Source of the DNA: Theristus sp. LFF4_11
Lineage: Eukaryota; Nematoda; Chromadorea; Monhysterida; Xyalidae
Length of the DNA stretch: 64,000 nt
NCBI GenBank assembly: GCA_030248135.1
Contig: JASANC010000829.1
Span: 1-64,000 of the forward strand
Reading direction: 5' to 3'
Part shown: positions 12,201 through 22,000 of the stretch, piece after piece
Layout of the letters: every line of letters starts with the position of its first letter
Numbering within the stretch: the first letter of the stretch is position 1
Translations under genes and position numbers: made by a program
Notes under the pieces: model-generated
The model's input: the letters and a program-made list of their open reading frames with translations, nothing else
What the model was told of the DNA's origin: nothing
The model's database searches: none

Positions 12201-13944
12201 AAATGTTGAAAATGTGATCCTCGTTGAAATTTGGAAATATTTAAAGATAACCCAAACGAGACTTATTGCGTTGCCGACTAAAATCGATGGTGAAAGCGGC
12301 TGTAAAATAGAACAAACACAAAAAATGAAACAAAGCAACAGGAATTGCGCAGGTCTCGAGGAGACGGTCGGCAAGGAGCTGCAGACGCTGCACAACCTGC
12401 GCAAGATCTTCATCCAGGACCTGCAGCAGCGTGTCAAGAGGACGCCCACCGGCCCCGAGGAGGAGGAGTTTGTGTCCAGTGCGGCACAGAAACAAAAGAT
12501 CAGCTTCCTCGAGAATAATCTCGACCAACTGACCAAAGTGCACAAGCAGGTCTGTTGTGACGGATGGTGTCGTGTTTTGAAATTGCTTGCACCTGATTCG
12601 AAATCCTGCACCACGCTTCAACCTGAATTCACTTTGGACTTGAACCTTGAATGGCAATTTTGGTTTTCAGACAATTTGAGTTAGGTGCCAGTGGGATCTT
12701 TCTTCATAGTTACGTTCGTTTACCAATTTTAATTTCTTTTAGTTGTCTATGTCACAAAATTTTATAAAAGAAGTTTACAAATGTGTCATTGTGTGTTCGT
12801 GCAGCTTGTCCGTGACAACGCCGATTTGCGCTGTGAGCTTCCGAAATTAGAGAAACGCCTACGTGCCACGATGGAACGGGTGAAATCGCTGGAATCCGCG
12901 CTGAAAGAGGCAAAGGAAAATTCGCTTCGAGACCGCAAAAAGTTGGTGATGGTTGCACTTCCAGTTTTATCCAACGCAATTATAACAAGCAGACGCAAAA
13001 CAGTCTGCCGAAATAATTCCCAGTATTCTCAGAGACGGTCACAGCTGTCATGAAAAATACCGACTTATAATAATGTTGAATTGAATCTGAAACTAAATGA
13101 AAGAATGAGATAGTGTATTGTGAAGTGAAGTTTTATGGTTGTCATATATCGTGAAGATCGCAAGGTGAACATGATCTGACGGATCTCGCAAGACGCCGTC
13201 TCACAATGAGCAATCTGGATTGTTTTCTCGGTGCACGCAGGTATCAGCACGAGGTTGAACGCATCAAGGAGGCGGTCAGGCAGCGCAACTTGGCCAGACG
13301 CGGACTCGCCGCGCCGCAGATCGGTGAGTCTGCTTGAGTTTGCGGTGCCGTTCCGCACCGGAGACAAGCTTGCGCAACTCTGGTTACCCCCGTTCTTGGT
13401 AGCGTTTCAGGTTTCGGTCGCGTTGTTGCGTGTGTTCTTTTTTCTTGGTTTGCGACTTAATGCAATCGCAGAGTTCATGCTTGCTGCGGCAATTCAGAAG
13501 TGATGTTACGTTGCCCTATTAGTCTGTGAATACGACAGGGTCACGTGGTAATTTTGAGCTTCCGCATCAAGCTTGAAACTCAGTTCTACGTCTGCAAGCG
13601 CGTTAAGTCACAGAACCAGAAAAAAAACGGTAATGTATCTTGTTTTGATACAATGTACCATTCTAGTTTTTGGTTGTGTTGCGAGATTTTGAACAAACAA
13701 TTGCCACTGCAGGAAACGTTTTCATTGCGCAACCCTTTCAGCCAAACCGATCCGCCCCGGCCAGGCGTACGGCAGTCACCCAGCGGCCGTCGTGCGACCG
13801 TCCAACGCAGGTGAGCTCGCTGCGTTCGGATTTCTGGTGGAGTCTGTCGGTCTTGATCTGTGTCACCGGGCGTGTGCGCAGTTTTGAAATTGAAATTGCT
13901 AACGTTGAAATTGAAAACGTTTTTCAGTGAACCAAGCGTCGTGA
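273..13944 (+). CDS. Khc: Conventional kinesin heavy chain (kinesin-1, KIF5/UNC-116 type), 24 exons
   Basis: Plus-end-directed microtubule motor for cargo transport. Exons: 273-398, 5108-5195, 5435-5508, 5720-5824, 6418-6610, 6862-6986, 7323-7427, 7649-7797, 8131-8279, 8500-8677, 8913-9024, 9257-9397, 9744-9878, 10094-10243, 10522-10626, 11141-11236, 11415-11532, 11791-11960, 12073-12178, 12353-12549, 12805-12941, 13241-13323, 13742-13810, 13928-13944. Phases agree throughout and give 975 residues, the usual length of the family. The motor domain has the P-loop GQTSSGKT (residues 85-92), switch [11 protein letters not shown] (196-205) and switch II DLAGSE (231-236). A long coiled-coil stalk follows. 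The tail carries the autoinhibitory motif [10 protein letters not shown] (946-955), diagnostic of kinesin-1. The start is the first ATG before the motor, in the context GCCGCCATG. The last five codons (VNQAS, stop) are the weakest part: retaining the last intron would give another short tail. The hinge exon 8500-8677 is Ser/Gly/Ala-rich and poorly conserved. Confidence 0.95.
1950..2235. repeat. GC-rich repeat cluster with two ~95-bp direct units
   Basis: Two imperfect direct units (about 2001-2094 and 2109-2200) share the order CGCGTTCGC, ATTAGCGC/ATCAGCGC followed by CCCAACA, GTAGCTATGCG-like text, a CGCATTCG-like word and an AGCTG-rich end. The left edge reads GCGGCATTCATACAA, like the ends of the short fold-back elements at 36088-36184. 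A related cluster lies at 3095-3362. This is probably a decayed non-autonomous transposon; no coding capacity is seen. Confidence 0.55.
3095..3362. repeat. Second GC-rich repeat cluster related to the one near 2 kb
   Basis: It shares words with the cluster at 1950-2235: GCAGCTATGCGGC, ATTAGCGCACGCAGCA, GTAGCTCTGCGGCG, GCGCGTTCGCG. It ends in ACTGTATGAATGCGCCTTAAT, an inverted counterpart of the GGCGCATTCAT ends of the family at 36088-36184. Both copies lie in the same kinesin intron. Confidence 0.5.
4921..5006. repeat. Exact 43-bp tandem duplication (2 copies)
   Basis: The unit beginning TGTTCCAAATTGAAAACAGC and ending CAAATTGCAGTC occurs at 4921-4963 and again at 4964-5006 with no difference that I can see. 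It lies about 100 bases before the acceptor of kinesin exon 2. Lack of divergence suggests a recent duplication or an assembly artefact. Confidence 0.85.
5575..5670. repeat. Short degenerate tandem repeat in kinesin intron 3
   Basis: About three units of roughly 35 bases, each carrying a TTTCATAAAAAATGG-like core (ATAAAAAATGG, ATAAAACATGG, GTAAAAAATGG) followed by T-rich spacer. A small AT-rich minisatellite with no coding role. Confidence 0.6.
5839..6277. mobile_element. Fold-back MITE with ACCGTATTAC/CCCCCA-rich ends, in kinesin intron 4
   Basis: The left end reads TACCGAATTACCCCATTAAA. The right end, reverse-complemented, reads TACCGTATTACCTCCAATAA. Both ends carry runs of CCCCCA and repeated AATAACCCCC/AATAAACCCCC words, and both contain AATCCCCCATGGGG. 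The interior near 5960-6160 is non-coding. It lies wholly inside the intron between exons 5720-5824 and 6418-6610. The terminal TACCGTA resembles the ends of the fold-backs at 14801 and 16068. Confidence 0.7.
7078..7125. repeat. Half copy of the GCATTCATGAAGCAGTA-type MITE
   Basis: CATGGCTACGCGTCACTAAA followed by TACTGCATCAATGCCCCCTAAG closely matches the right arm of the complete element at 36088-36184. It lies in kinesin intron 6. A similar fragment occurs at 9166-9225. Confidence 0.55.
7840..7975. mobile_element. MITE copy, GGTTGGTG/CACGTG family, in kinesin intron 8
   Basis: It begins GTAGGTTGGTGCACACGTG, has a core GGCATTGTTGCTGACTGCTG then TGGAGGCGGAGTCAGG, and ends GCATGCATCACGTGCTCAAC followed by CAACCGATC. 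Core and ends match the cleaner copy at 35743-35893. Confidence 0.65.
9160..9225. repeat. Fragment of the GCTACGCGTCACTAAATACTGC repeat family
   Basis: GCGTGGCTACAACATTTTAC then GCGTGACTAAATGCTGCTTTATGAAGGCC, a diverged half copy of the fold-back family at 36088-36184. It lies in kinesin intron 11. Confidence 0.4.
9478..9575. repeat. Dispersed repeat containing TGACGTACGTC
   Basis: It reads CAGTTCATACTGACG, TGCTGACGTACGTCAAACGC, CACGTCTC, then GCATGCAGTATCACGAGACG. A second copy in the same order lies at 19174-19255 in the transporter intron 1. It is non-coding in both places. Confidence 0.55.
10690..10770. mobile_element. Truncated GGTTGGTG/CACGTG-family MITE in kinesin intron 15
   Basis: It reads CAGCTGATTGGTTAGTGATC then ACGTGATGCACGCTTTCAGTGC and GAATCCGCCTCCAGAACTG. 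This corresponds to one arm plus the GGAGGCGGAGTC core (inverted) of the complete copy at 35743-35893. Confidence 0.5.
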
Positions 13945-14800
13945 TGTGGACATTTTCGAAGCAGACAATGCGCACGCCGAAAATAACTCGCAAGCTTTAT
14001 TATAATTATAATCTTTGTGAATGTTCGTTAATTTTTGTGAAATTAAAATTTGTTCGTTTGCCTATTTGCTCTGTTGTTTTGGATTTTGGCACGTTTTTTG
14101 CCCAGATTTGGGTTTTGAACACATTTATCTATCTCACATATTGTAATGCGGTACGCGTTCAATTCTTTCGTTCTTTCCCGAAATTTCTGTGGACGGTTTG
14201 GCTTAGGAAATCTTTCTCTGCGTTTTTTTGTAATTTTGGCTTCGTAAAAAAATCTAATTTCAGTAGTGTCGCATGTCAAGTAAAAAATTGCGTTTTTTGG
14301 GAGATTGTATAAGTTGAATATTTGAGTTAAGATGCACAACAATGGCTTTTTTGTATTTTTATGTTTTATTTCTCAAACGTTAAATGGAATACATTCGTTC
14401 ATGTAAGTTTTTTTAAGATTTTACAAAATTTTGATTGAAAAAACGTGAAGCTCCATTGTTTGTATTTTTCTTAAACCTTTTTCACACCTTCACACAACGC
14501 TTTCTGATATTGTGAATTTGTTTCGTTGTAGTCGCACACCTTGCTTCTTTGAGTCAAAACACATTTTTTCTGAAATATTTCTTTTGTACTTTTTTGTCAT
14601 TCGTGTTGTGATACTAAAGTTTTTTTGCACTGTTTGCTTGTTTGTTAAAATTGTTTGCTTGTCATTTCTGTGAGCTCCTCAACAAACATTGAAACTTGAA
14701 ACGTTTTTGTGTCCGCTTTTCTTCTGTTCTTTATTATTTTTTGCTTTTCATTCCCATTTGCACACGATTCGCCGTCATGATTTCACCATCTTTGTTTAAG

Positions 14801-15004
14801 AATCGTAAAGTCCTTGTCTGAAGACCTTTCTTTGGTTTATTATAAAAAAACTTATCAGGTGTCTTTGTGAGGTATGTGCCCTAACTCGTTGATGAGTGAG
14901 CTATCACCAATGCATTTATGCCAGTGTGTTTGTATAACAAAAAGTACGTTAAGTTTTTATATAATAAACCAAAGAAAGGTCTTCAGACAAGGTCTTTACG
15001 GTTT
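14801..15004. mobile_element. Fold-back MITE with ~50-bp inverted repeats
   Basis: The left arm reads AATCGTAAAGTCCTTGTCTG then AAGACCTTTCTTTGG and TTTATTATA. The right arm, reverse-complemented, reads AACCGTAAAGACCTTGTCTG followed by the same continuation, nearly identical for about 50 bases. The outer text ACCGTAAAG matches the ends of the element at 16068-16336. A second, partial GTCTTCAGACAAG word occurs just outside the right end at about 15014. Confidence 0.8.
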
Positions 15005-16067
15005 TGAATGGATAGTCTTCAGACAAGTGTTTTTTTAAAGCGTTAAATATTTCAACCGTTCACTGATTGACTGGGTTGCTTAGGCTGGCCAATCAGTGCG
15101 GAAAGGATAGTGCTAAGACTAGCCGTGTTTTTGCGTCCAAATGAAAGGAAATAATGACATCTCATATAAAACTAAAGTAAAACACGTGTGTGAGCGTCGG
15201 ATCAAGGAAGCCTAGCAGCTGTGAATGTTGCTTACAGTGAACACATCAACATCTCTCCCACAATGAGAAGGAAGTGACAGATGTGCAAACAAGCACAAAA
15301 ACAATGGCGCAGAGGCGTTTGGTAGTGAATGATCATTTTATGCGCGTTTCGTTCACTGCAGTCGCGACAACGGTCTCTGTTGCTGCACTGCCGTTTGGCA
15401 CTGGCCGGTGTGAGTTTCGCGTCGCGATCGATGCGTCCGCAACCATTCCGCCGTTCTGCCTGTGCGCCTGCTCGTGTCTCACGAGCACTTCCCCCGCAAC
15501 GCTGTGATCGTGCAACGTACGATTGTAGCAGTGCCGGCAATGTCCATGTGAGTTCCCCATGTAAACATCGCAGCGGAGTTTGGCAACCATAAATAAGATT
15601 CACAGCCGCTCGGCTTCGATCCACCACTCGCATATACTCATGTTGTGCTCCTTTGTTTTTTTAATTCACCACATTTTATTCATGGCATCACATCAAGGTT
15701 TCTTTTCAAGCTTCAACCAACCACGCTATACTACAACAAACATGCACGTAGGGTTCGAATTTTTTTGTATGGCATTTTTTGATCAACTGAAAACAAATTT
15801 TACTCATCAAAACAACTTTCTTCTGAAGTTTTTTGAACTAAGTTTTTTAAAAAGTGGTTTCATGAGCTCGTTAATAGACTTGACAGCAATAAAGCACAAA
15901 AAAATCGTTTCTGCTGTGAAAACACTGCTTGTCAACTCCTGGCTGTTGCCGATATGTCGACTCGAAGTAGCGCGGCGTTGTCCATCAACTAACACTGCCA
16001 AGCAGTCCGTTTTCTACCTAAAGTATTTAAGAAACCATTGTGGGACACAGAAAAATTGCTGCAAAAG

Positions 16068-16336
16068 GTACCGTAAAGTCTTGCATATAAGGTCTCCTTA
16101 TATAAATTTGAAAATCAAAAATTTCTGAAAAAAGTGGAATTTCGTGTGACAACCTTATAAGTGGGAGGAGGTCTTATAAGCCGAACATTAGGAATTCCGG
16201 GCCTTATAAACGGAGTAGGATTTTGACCAAGTCAGAATTTTGAATTTTTTTAGTTTCCCGCCGTGTGACACTCCGACCACTTTTGGGTGGGGGTCTTATA
16301 AGTGGGAGGAACCTTATATGCAAGACTTTACGGTAT
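16068..16336. mobile_element. Fold-back MITE with TACCGTAAAGTCTTGCATAT ends
   Basis: The left end TACCGTAAAGTCTTGCATAT and the right end ATATGCAAGACTTTACGGTA are perfect inverted repeats; TA at the edges may be the target duplication. Inside, the word CTTATAAGTGGGAGG occurs twice (near 16156 and 16290) and CTTATAA variants recur, so the arms are built of repeated units. No coding capacity. Confidence 0.85.
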
Positions 16337-17387
16337 GTCCAAATTGGATTTCGGACTAGAGGGGCAATTTTCTTAGAAGTTTTTGATAATTGTAAAGGTT
16401 AAATGATGTTATTTAGCTCTGAAAATGCAAAATTCAAACTCAGCGCGGCTCGAGTGCACCTATTTTTGCCGACCTGCAGATTTTCCTCGGGCAATTTTAA
16501 ATATGTTTCATTAATTTTCTAAAAATGTTTGTTATTTTAATTACAAAATATCGGGCAATTTAATTTTTGCAAAATTTAATTTTACTTTTTCGAACCCTAC
16601 GTACACTGAACATTCAAGATGTCACTACACTCACTAGTTCGTTGGTTACTGTCACTCAATCAGCCGATTGTGAATAAACCATGCAACAATATTTTATTTA
16701 AAATCTCTTGCCTCTGATGTGATAATTGTACTGCTCTCTAATTTATTCGTCGAAAATAAGTGGGCGTTTTTTGTTGAAGAGTGCAAAGACAGTTGTGCAA
16801 CCATCGCGCATGACTTGTATGAAAGCTATAAAGTTGTGTTCTTTTTTGTATTCTGAAGTGGGATCTGAATGTTATTTTCTATGTGAAGTTTCCTTTAAAA
16901 CTGTTATGCAAAAATGTTGTCCGTGAAAATTGTCGGACATGGATGTTTTTTGATTGGCTCTATTTTCGGAGTACCTTCTCGTTTTTTCGGCTATGTCTCA
17001 GTTCTCCCAAAAACAGACAGACTTACCACAGTAAACGGCATGTCAATTCTGTCATTTTTTTGAGTAAACAAATGAATAAAGGTTGAAATGCGATTTTAGC
17101 GATTGGCAGGTTGGTTGCTGTTTATAATTTGGGTTGAACATTCACACCCCATCAGGCCGTTTCAGGGCGGTCTGCTGTTATATTCAGAATTATGAAGCAG
17201 TTTTATGAGTTTCTTTGTTTTTTTATGTTCTTGTATCGTTTCTGAGTCGCTGTCCTGTCTTTATCACATACACCTATGTGCGGGTGAGTATCCTGAATTG
17301 GTGAGTATTGAAATTTTCTTGAACAAGGTTTCAAAATTTTAGTTTTTTAAATTAAGACAGGACAGCGATCAAACCAAGCGCAGCGGA

Positions 17388-17759
17388 ATGTTCTGGCGAG
17401 AGGCTGGTCTGACTTACCTGCGGTTTTCGCGCGTCGCCGCTGCTGCGACACGTCAGGTGTTCAAGGTGGGTGGACGGCTCTGGCAGCGTCCTTGCGCTTT
17501 TAACCGCCGTTTTAACACATCGATTCGCTACGCTGGATTTTCTCACTGGGGCACATTTTTTCTCACATAATTTTTCTGATTATTGGAATCGCTGATGATA
17601 GAAAATTCAAAACTCTTCATTTAACTGTTTAAAAATACAGTTTTTTCTTGAATTTTCTAGTCGAGCGAACGCAAGAAAGCTGTTGATCGGGCGGGGGCGA
17701 CGGTGAAAGTGCACAAATGGAAGGATGGAAAAATGATAAAAACAGAGACGAAAAAGTAG
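17388..17759 (+). CDS. ATP5F1E: Mitochondrial ATP synthase F1 subunit epsilon, 2 exons, 58 residues
   Basis: A small subunit of the F1 central stalk of mitochondrial ATP synthase. Exon 1, 17388-17465, encodes 26 residues starting MFWREAGLTYLRFSRVAAAA. Exon 2, 17661-17759, encodes 32 residues rich in Lys ending in TETKK and a TAG stop. The join is phase 0, with donor GTGGGT and acceptor TTTTCTAG. Family members are about 50-60 residues and begin with a short N-terminal sequence carrying W-R-x-A-G-L-x-Y-x-R-[FY]-S, which is seen here; the C-terminal half is more variable, as usual. The second half has VKVHKWKDGKMIKT, matching the K-x-x-K-W pattern of invertebrate homologues as I know them. The ATG at 17388 is chosen because the conserved motif starts immediately after it. 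Confidence 0.88.
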
Positions 17760-18091
17760 ACACTTGGACATAGGACTGATTTTTGCGGTGTATTGCTGCA
17801 ATTTTATAGTTGTTGATTGTTGTGTAAATCTGTGAAAAGTATGCTTTTGATTTGCTTGTTATAGTCAGCGAACCGTAGATTTTCTAGTTGTTTTTTTTGT
17901 ACAGTTCGGTTTTGTCGTTTTTAGACGTTTTGTCAAACTGTGTGATCTGAGGTAGAAAAAGCTGCACAGGAAGTAGTGTTTTAGAACTTGTTTGGTGGTC
18001 TGAAAAAATCATTCAAACTGGTAAAATTGAGGCACTGTAAATTGTTTCAAACATAACAAAATGGTTTTAGAATGTCAGGCATGCGAAAATG

Positions 18092-18097
18092 AATAAA
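18092..18097 (+). terminator. Candidate polyadenylation signal AATAAA for ATP synthase epsilon
   Basis: AATAAA lies 333 bases after the stop codon, inside ATGAATAAAAGAATG, followed within 40 bases by GT/T-rich sequence (TTTCTCTGTGGTTTGTTGG), the usual arrangement for cleavage and polyadenylation. Assignment to this gene is by position only. Confidence 0.4.
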
Positions 18098-18865
18098 AGA
18101 ATGTTTCTCTGTGGTTTGTTGGTTCTTCTATTTTTTACTATTTTGGTTTATTTAACCAAACCCAACATGGGCAAACTTATCATTGTGCTGTCGGAACTAC
18201 TAAATTGATTTTAGATGTTACCTTTTGAAAAGCAGTTCAAAGCGAACTAATGGTGTTTACCAGATTTATTCAAAGTCTGCCAGATTTATTCAAATTCTGC
18301 TTGCGGTCAGCTTGTTAACCGACAGAAAATGGAATGTAAAGCCTGAAATTTGGCACACAGCAGCAGCTGTGTTTGCAATAATGCGCTGAGTTTTTTCTGT
18401 CGCGGTGAAATGGCACTACTAAAATTTATCCAGTCATAATTTAATGAAATTCTGAAACAGTGAGCTGAATCGCTGGAATTTGAATAAAATCTGGATTCGT
18501 TGTTAAGAAGCACCAATTAGTCAAAACTTTTTTGCCGTTTTCTCGTCATTTGCCTGGTTACCCGACTGTATTCAATTTCCTAGACCGCACATTCATTTTC
18601 TGTGGTGAATTCATTTCCTTGGTCGTATGGTCATGGTGAAATCGGATTAAAAATTCAGTTTTTGCATGCCGTGATCTTGGTCAAATGAGCACTTTTTATG
18701 AAACCTACTTTTTGAACACTGCGACTGACGCATTCATACGTTCATATATTCCACTCAAGCGCGCTGATTGGCTGCATCGCGCGTTGCTTTAACCATTCTA
18801 GCTACCTAGCTAGTGAGTAACGTCTTGGTATGAGCACCATGCATTTGTATTGGTATCAAACTAAT

Positions 18866-18949
18866 GCTAATGTTGCACAGTCAACAAACGCACTGGCACT
18901 CACGCGATTATGCACTGCGCGTGTGTTTGAATTGACTGTGCAACGTTAG
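18866..18949. repeat. Short inverted repeat with GTTGCACAGTCAA ends
   Basis: GTTGCACAGTCAA at the left pairs with TTGACTGTGCAAC at the right across about 45 bases, and the flanks CTAA(T/C) extend the match. It may be a tiny MITE or a stem-loop. No coding content. Confidence 0.65.
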
Positions 18950-19016
18950 AAAGAAGCATGTGCTGAAGAAAGTGCACAATATTTAGATTAAATTTGATTA
19001 AAATTTGTACTTTCAG

Positions 19017-19026
19017 GAAGAAAAGA
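19017..19026 (+). other. Acceptor-like site 10 bases before the transporter start
   Basis: TACTTTCAG is followed by GAAGAAAAGA and then the ATG of the transporter. The site is either the acceptor of a 5' UTR intron or a trans-splicing acceptor for a spliced leader, as is common in nematodes and some other phyla. No spliced-leader gene is visible in this window, so the choice is open. Confidence 0.45.
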
Positions 19027-22000
19027 ATGGCCGTGGGTGCGGCGTCGGCGCCGGGCACGGCAAACCCACTGAAAATCATGGTCAACATTTTCATATCGTT
19101 CATCGGTGCTGGTGTGCTTGGTTTGCCTTATGCGTTCAAAAGAGTGCGTGAAACTTTGAGTTTTTCGGCCAGTTCATGCTGACGTACGTCGAAATACGTC
19201 AAAGGCACGTTTCCATGCACGGTAGTATGCATAAACACGAGACCTGACCTGACGTGCCGATTTATCATACGACAATATAAACAATACAACGGGCATGTAG
19301 AGCCAGTTATGTTGATTCTGCTGCCCGCTGATTGGCTGTTTTTTTTACTATGGGGTGATTTGGTTGACTCGGTGATTTCTGATGTTTTTCAGGCGGGTTT
19401 ACTCGAAGGCGTTATGGTGATGCTGTGTGTCAGTTATTTCAGGTCAGCTGGTTTTGGAAGAAAATTCATTTTATGGCTGAATTGCATGCACGTTGTAGTC
19501 CGGATGGGTTGTAGAGGGGGGGGGGTGTTAGTAGCTTGAGAAAATTTTCCAGATACGTAAGAAGCTGAGGAAATTTGGGGAGGGGTCAAAAATTTGAAAA
19601 CAGGTTGATGGATAACAAAAACGCTAAAAAGGATAAAAAAGCTAAATTATGCTTAAAAGTAAAAACGCTCTTGAATCTTGAAAAAATCTTGGATTATCGC
19701 ATATGAATGAGTCTGATGATTGGCAGCATCGAGATGATTAGGCCAATCAGTGATCCCAGTTCAATTGCAGCCAATCAGCGAGTTGACAATGATTCACAGT
19801 TCGACTGGATTCACTATTTTTGTTGTCTTCATGAATTTCGTGCAGTGCTGTGTTTCGGTTGCAGTGTGCGCGCGATGCTGCTGTTGATCGACTGCAAATA
19901 CACGGTCCTGGCGCGCTACGGTACGGCCGACCGTGAATCGCTACTGAATACCAGCAACAATAATAATGCGTTCGAGAAAAAGGAGTCCGAGGAGAATGGA
20001 TATGCCGACATGGTAACGAGAAGAAGAAGGATAAGCTTTTTTATTTCATACCCCCTAAGTGCTCCCTGTGCAGGCCTGAGTCCTAAAGATGCCTAAACTC
20101 CGGTGCTTTTTCGATAACAGATCGATACCACCCGGTCGACCGATAGCGTCGCTATGTGAAAGAAACCAACATTCTTGCCTTTGCTATTGCCACAAAAAAA
20201 CGGATTTCCGGTGTTATCTTCAGATACACCAGTGTGAACCAAAACTTCGAATCTACAATTACAATTAGGCTTAGGCTTGGGGTTGGGCTTTGTCACTGTC
20301 AACCAGCGGGCATTTGTAAAAACGACCAATGTCTTGTCTAATGCCAAGATGTCATGTCGAGACCTGAACGCTTTTGTATTTCAAATGTCTGCCAAGATGT
20401 GGATGGTTTGGGCTGAAATTTTAACCAAGCATCACATACAACTTCGTCATCGGTTGTGTTAAAATTTCATGGCAACCCCTCATTTGTAGCTTGCGAAATC
20501 AGCAATTTTATTAAAAATCAGAAAAACCACAATTTTCGATTTATGATTCCGGGTACACATCGTCGTCATCATCTAGGTTTTCATCCGGGAGTTTGGCCAG
20601 TTCATCTTCCGTTTCACTGTCGTTGGTGTGTTTGTCTTTGTCTTGTCGGAGACACTTGAACTGCTCAATATGAGCGCCTCGATTCTCGATCACAGCGGCC
20701 ATGCGGTGTCGAATTCTCTGCAGCACTTTCAGATGGAGCGATTGACTGCTGTTGATTGTTTAGACACCGGAGCGGATCGTTTCCTTCAGTTCGTCGATGG
20801 TCGCCGGTTTCGAAACATACGCCAGATGTTTCAAGTCCCCCCCCCCAAAATTAAATGTCCAGAGGGGTGAGATCCGGACTTCTGGCACTCAATTGCACCC
20901 CGTCTGCCAATCCAGCGGCCGTCCAACGTATAAGCGATGTGTACCCGGAATAATAAAGTCTAACGCTCGTGGGTTCGAGCCCCACGTTGGGCGCCAGAAG
21001 GGGTTTTTATTAGGATGAACGCTGATTAGGACGATTAGGATGATTACGACAGGAGTAAGAATAAACTGCACACTGATCACGGATCGCCACAGCTTATATA
21101 GCTAATATAATGACATGTAATTACACAACACACGTTCCCAACTATAAATTGAAAATTGTAGTTTTTCTGATTTTTAATACAGTTGCTGATTTCGCGAGCT
21201 ACAAATAACGGATCTCCATGAAATTGTAACACAAAAAATGAGAAGTTACATGTGATGCTTAGTTAAAACTTTAGCCCCAAACCATTCACACGCTGGCGAG
21301 CTTTTCGTGTAGTTTGTTGGATCAGTCTGTATTTGTTCTGACTATTTACATGCTGTTTTACTTATTTTTTCAGCTGCGAAAACTGCCGAAACGTGTCGCC
21401 GTGCAAGACGACCTCAGTTACGGCGACGTCGGTCTGTACGCAGTGGGCATTCGAGGCAAAATGCTGGTGGATGCAGCGCTGATCATTTCGCAGATTGGTT
21501 GGTGCTCGTTTTCGGTGTTCAATCGCTGTCACCGGAACACATATTCTTGGCCAGATCATGCGAGTTGAGCAGTAGTGGAGTTTGGAAATGCATGGATTTG
21601 ATTACGTTGGGTGACAAATGTTACACGAACACATTTGTTTTTTGGACTCGATTTGTTTTTTTCTGAAACATTCAATGGGTGCTTTTTTCAAGTTCAGATC
21701 GGAACGGTTAAAGTCATCAATGGTGATTGCAAGAAATCTTCGCTGAGGTTTCAAGAAAAAAATCAGATAATATAATTATAATTAATTGAACATTGTGTCA
21801 TTCCAACTTGAAAGAAACAACAGTTTTTTTTCAGGTTTCTGCTGTGCGTATCTGATATTCATCAGTGAAAATTTAGCGTCTTACTTTCCGTCCGTGCACA
21901 AAGAGACGTGGCTGCTGATTGTTCTGCCGTTTCTTTACCTGCTCACGCTGTACAGGCAGTTGCACAAGCTGGCCTTTTTCAGGTCAGTTTGTCGGCGGAT

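Larger units (their letters stand above)
13945..17387. other. Intergenic region between kinesin-1 and ATP synthase epsilon
   Basis: About 3.4 kb, AT-rich, with no convincing gene. The open frames near 15.3-15.6 kb on both strands are mutual shadows of a locally GC-richer stretch and have no recognisable domain. It holds two fold-back elements (14801-15004 and 16068-16336) and CCAATCAGTG/CAGCCGATTG motifs near 15093 and 16664. Confidence 0.6.
17760..19026. other. Spacer between ATP synthase epsilon and the amino acid transporter
   Basis: About 1.27 kb with no gene seen. It contains an AATAAA at 18092-18097, a GCTGATTGG motif near 18764, and a short hairpin at about 18866-18949. A TTTCAG acceptor lies 10 bases before the transporter ATG. 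Confidence 0.6.
20400..21291. mobile_element. Palindromic mariner-derived element with ~150-bp inverted ends, in transporter intron 3
   Basis: Left end 20400-20545 and right end about 21140-21291 are inverted copies of each other (shared words: GTTTTAACYAAGCATCACAT, AAATCAGCAA, TATTAAAAATCAGAAAAAC). On the minus strand from about 20925 down to 20551 lies a broken C-terminal transposase segment: RWIGRRGAIE, a frameshift, SPDLTPLDI, then SKPATIDELKETIRSGV and, in frame to the stop, an Asp/Glu-rich tail ending DDDDDVYPES. These are hallmarks of Tc1/mariner-superfamily transposases (the SPDLxPxD block). On the + strand at 20934-20954 the end of the same tail occurs again, pointing the other way. 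Stops and frameshifts make it inactive. Confidence 0.75.

Noticed and set aside
12186..12657. Minus-strand frames of 138-142 codons inside kinesin exons 19-20
   Set aside because: They are shadows of the well-supported + strand coiled-coil exons.
15232..16128. Open frames of 133 and 182 codons in the spacer after kinesin-1
   Set aside because: They have no recognisable domain, overlap frames on the other strand, and the longer one runs into the fold-back element at 16068.
20921..20993. Complete tRNA-Lys gene
   Set aside because: Acceptor and T arms pair at the right distance, but no D arm or anticodon stem forms, and the 5' half coincides with transposon sequence.
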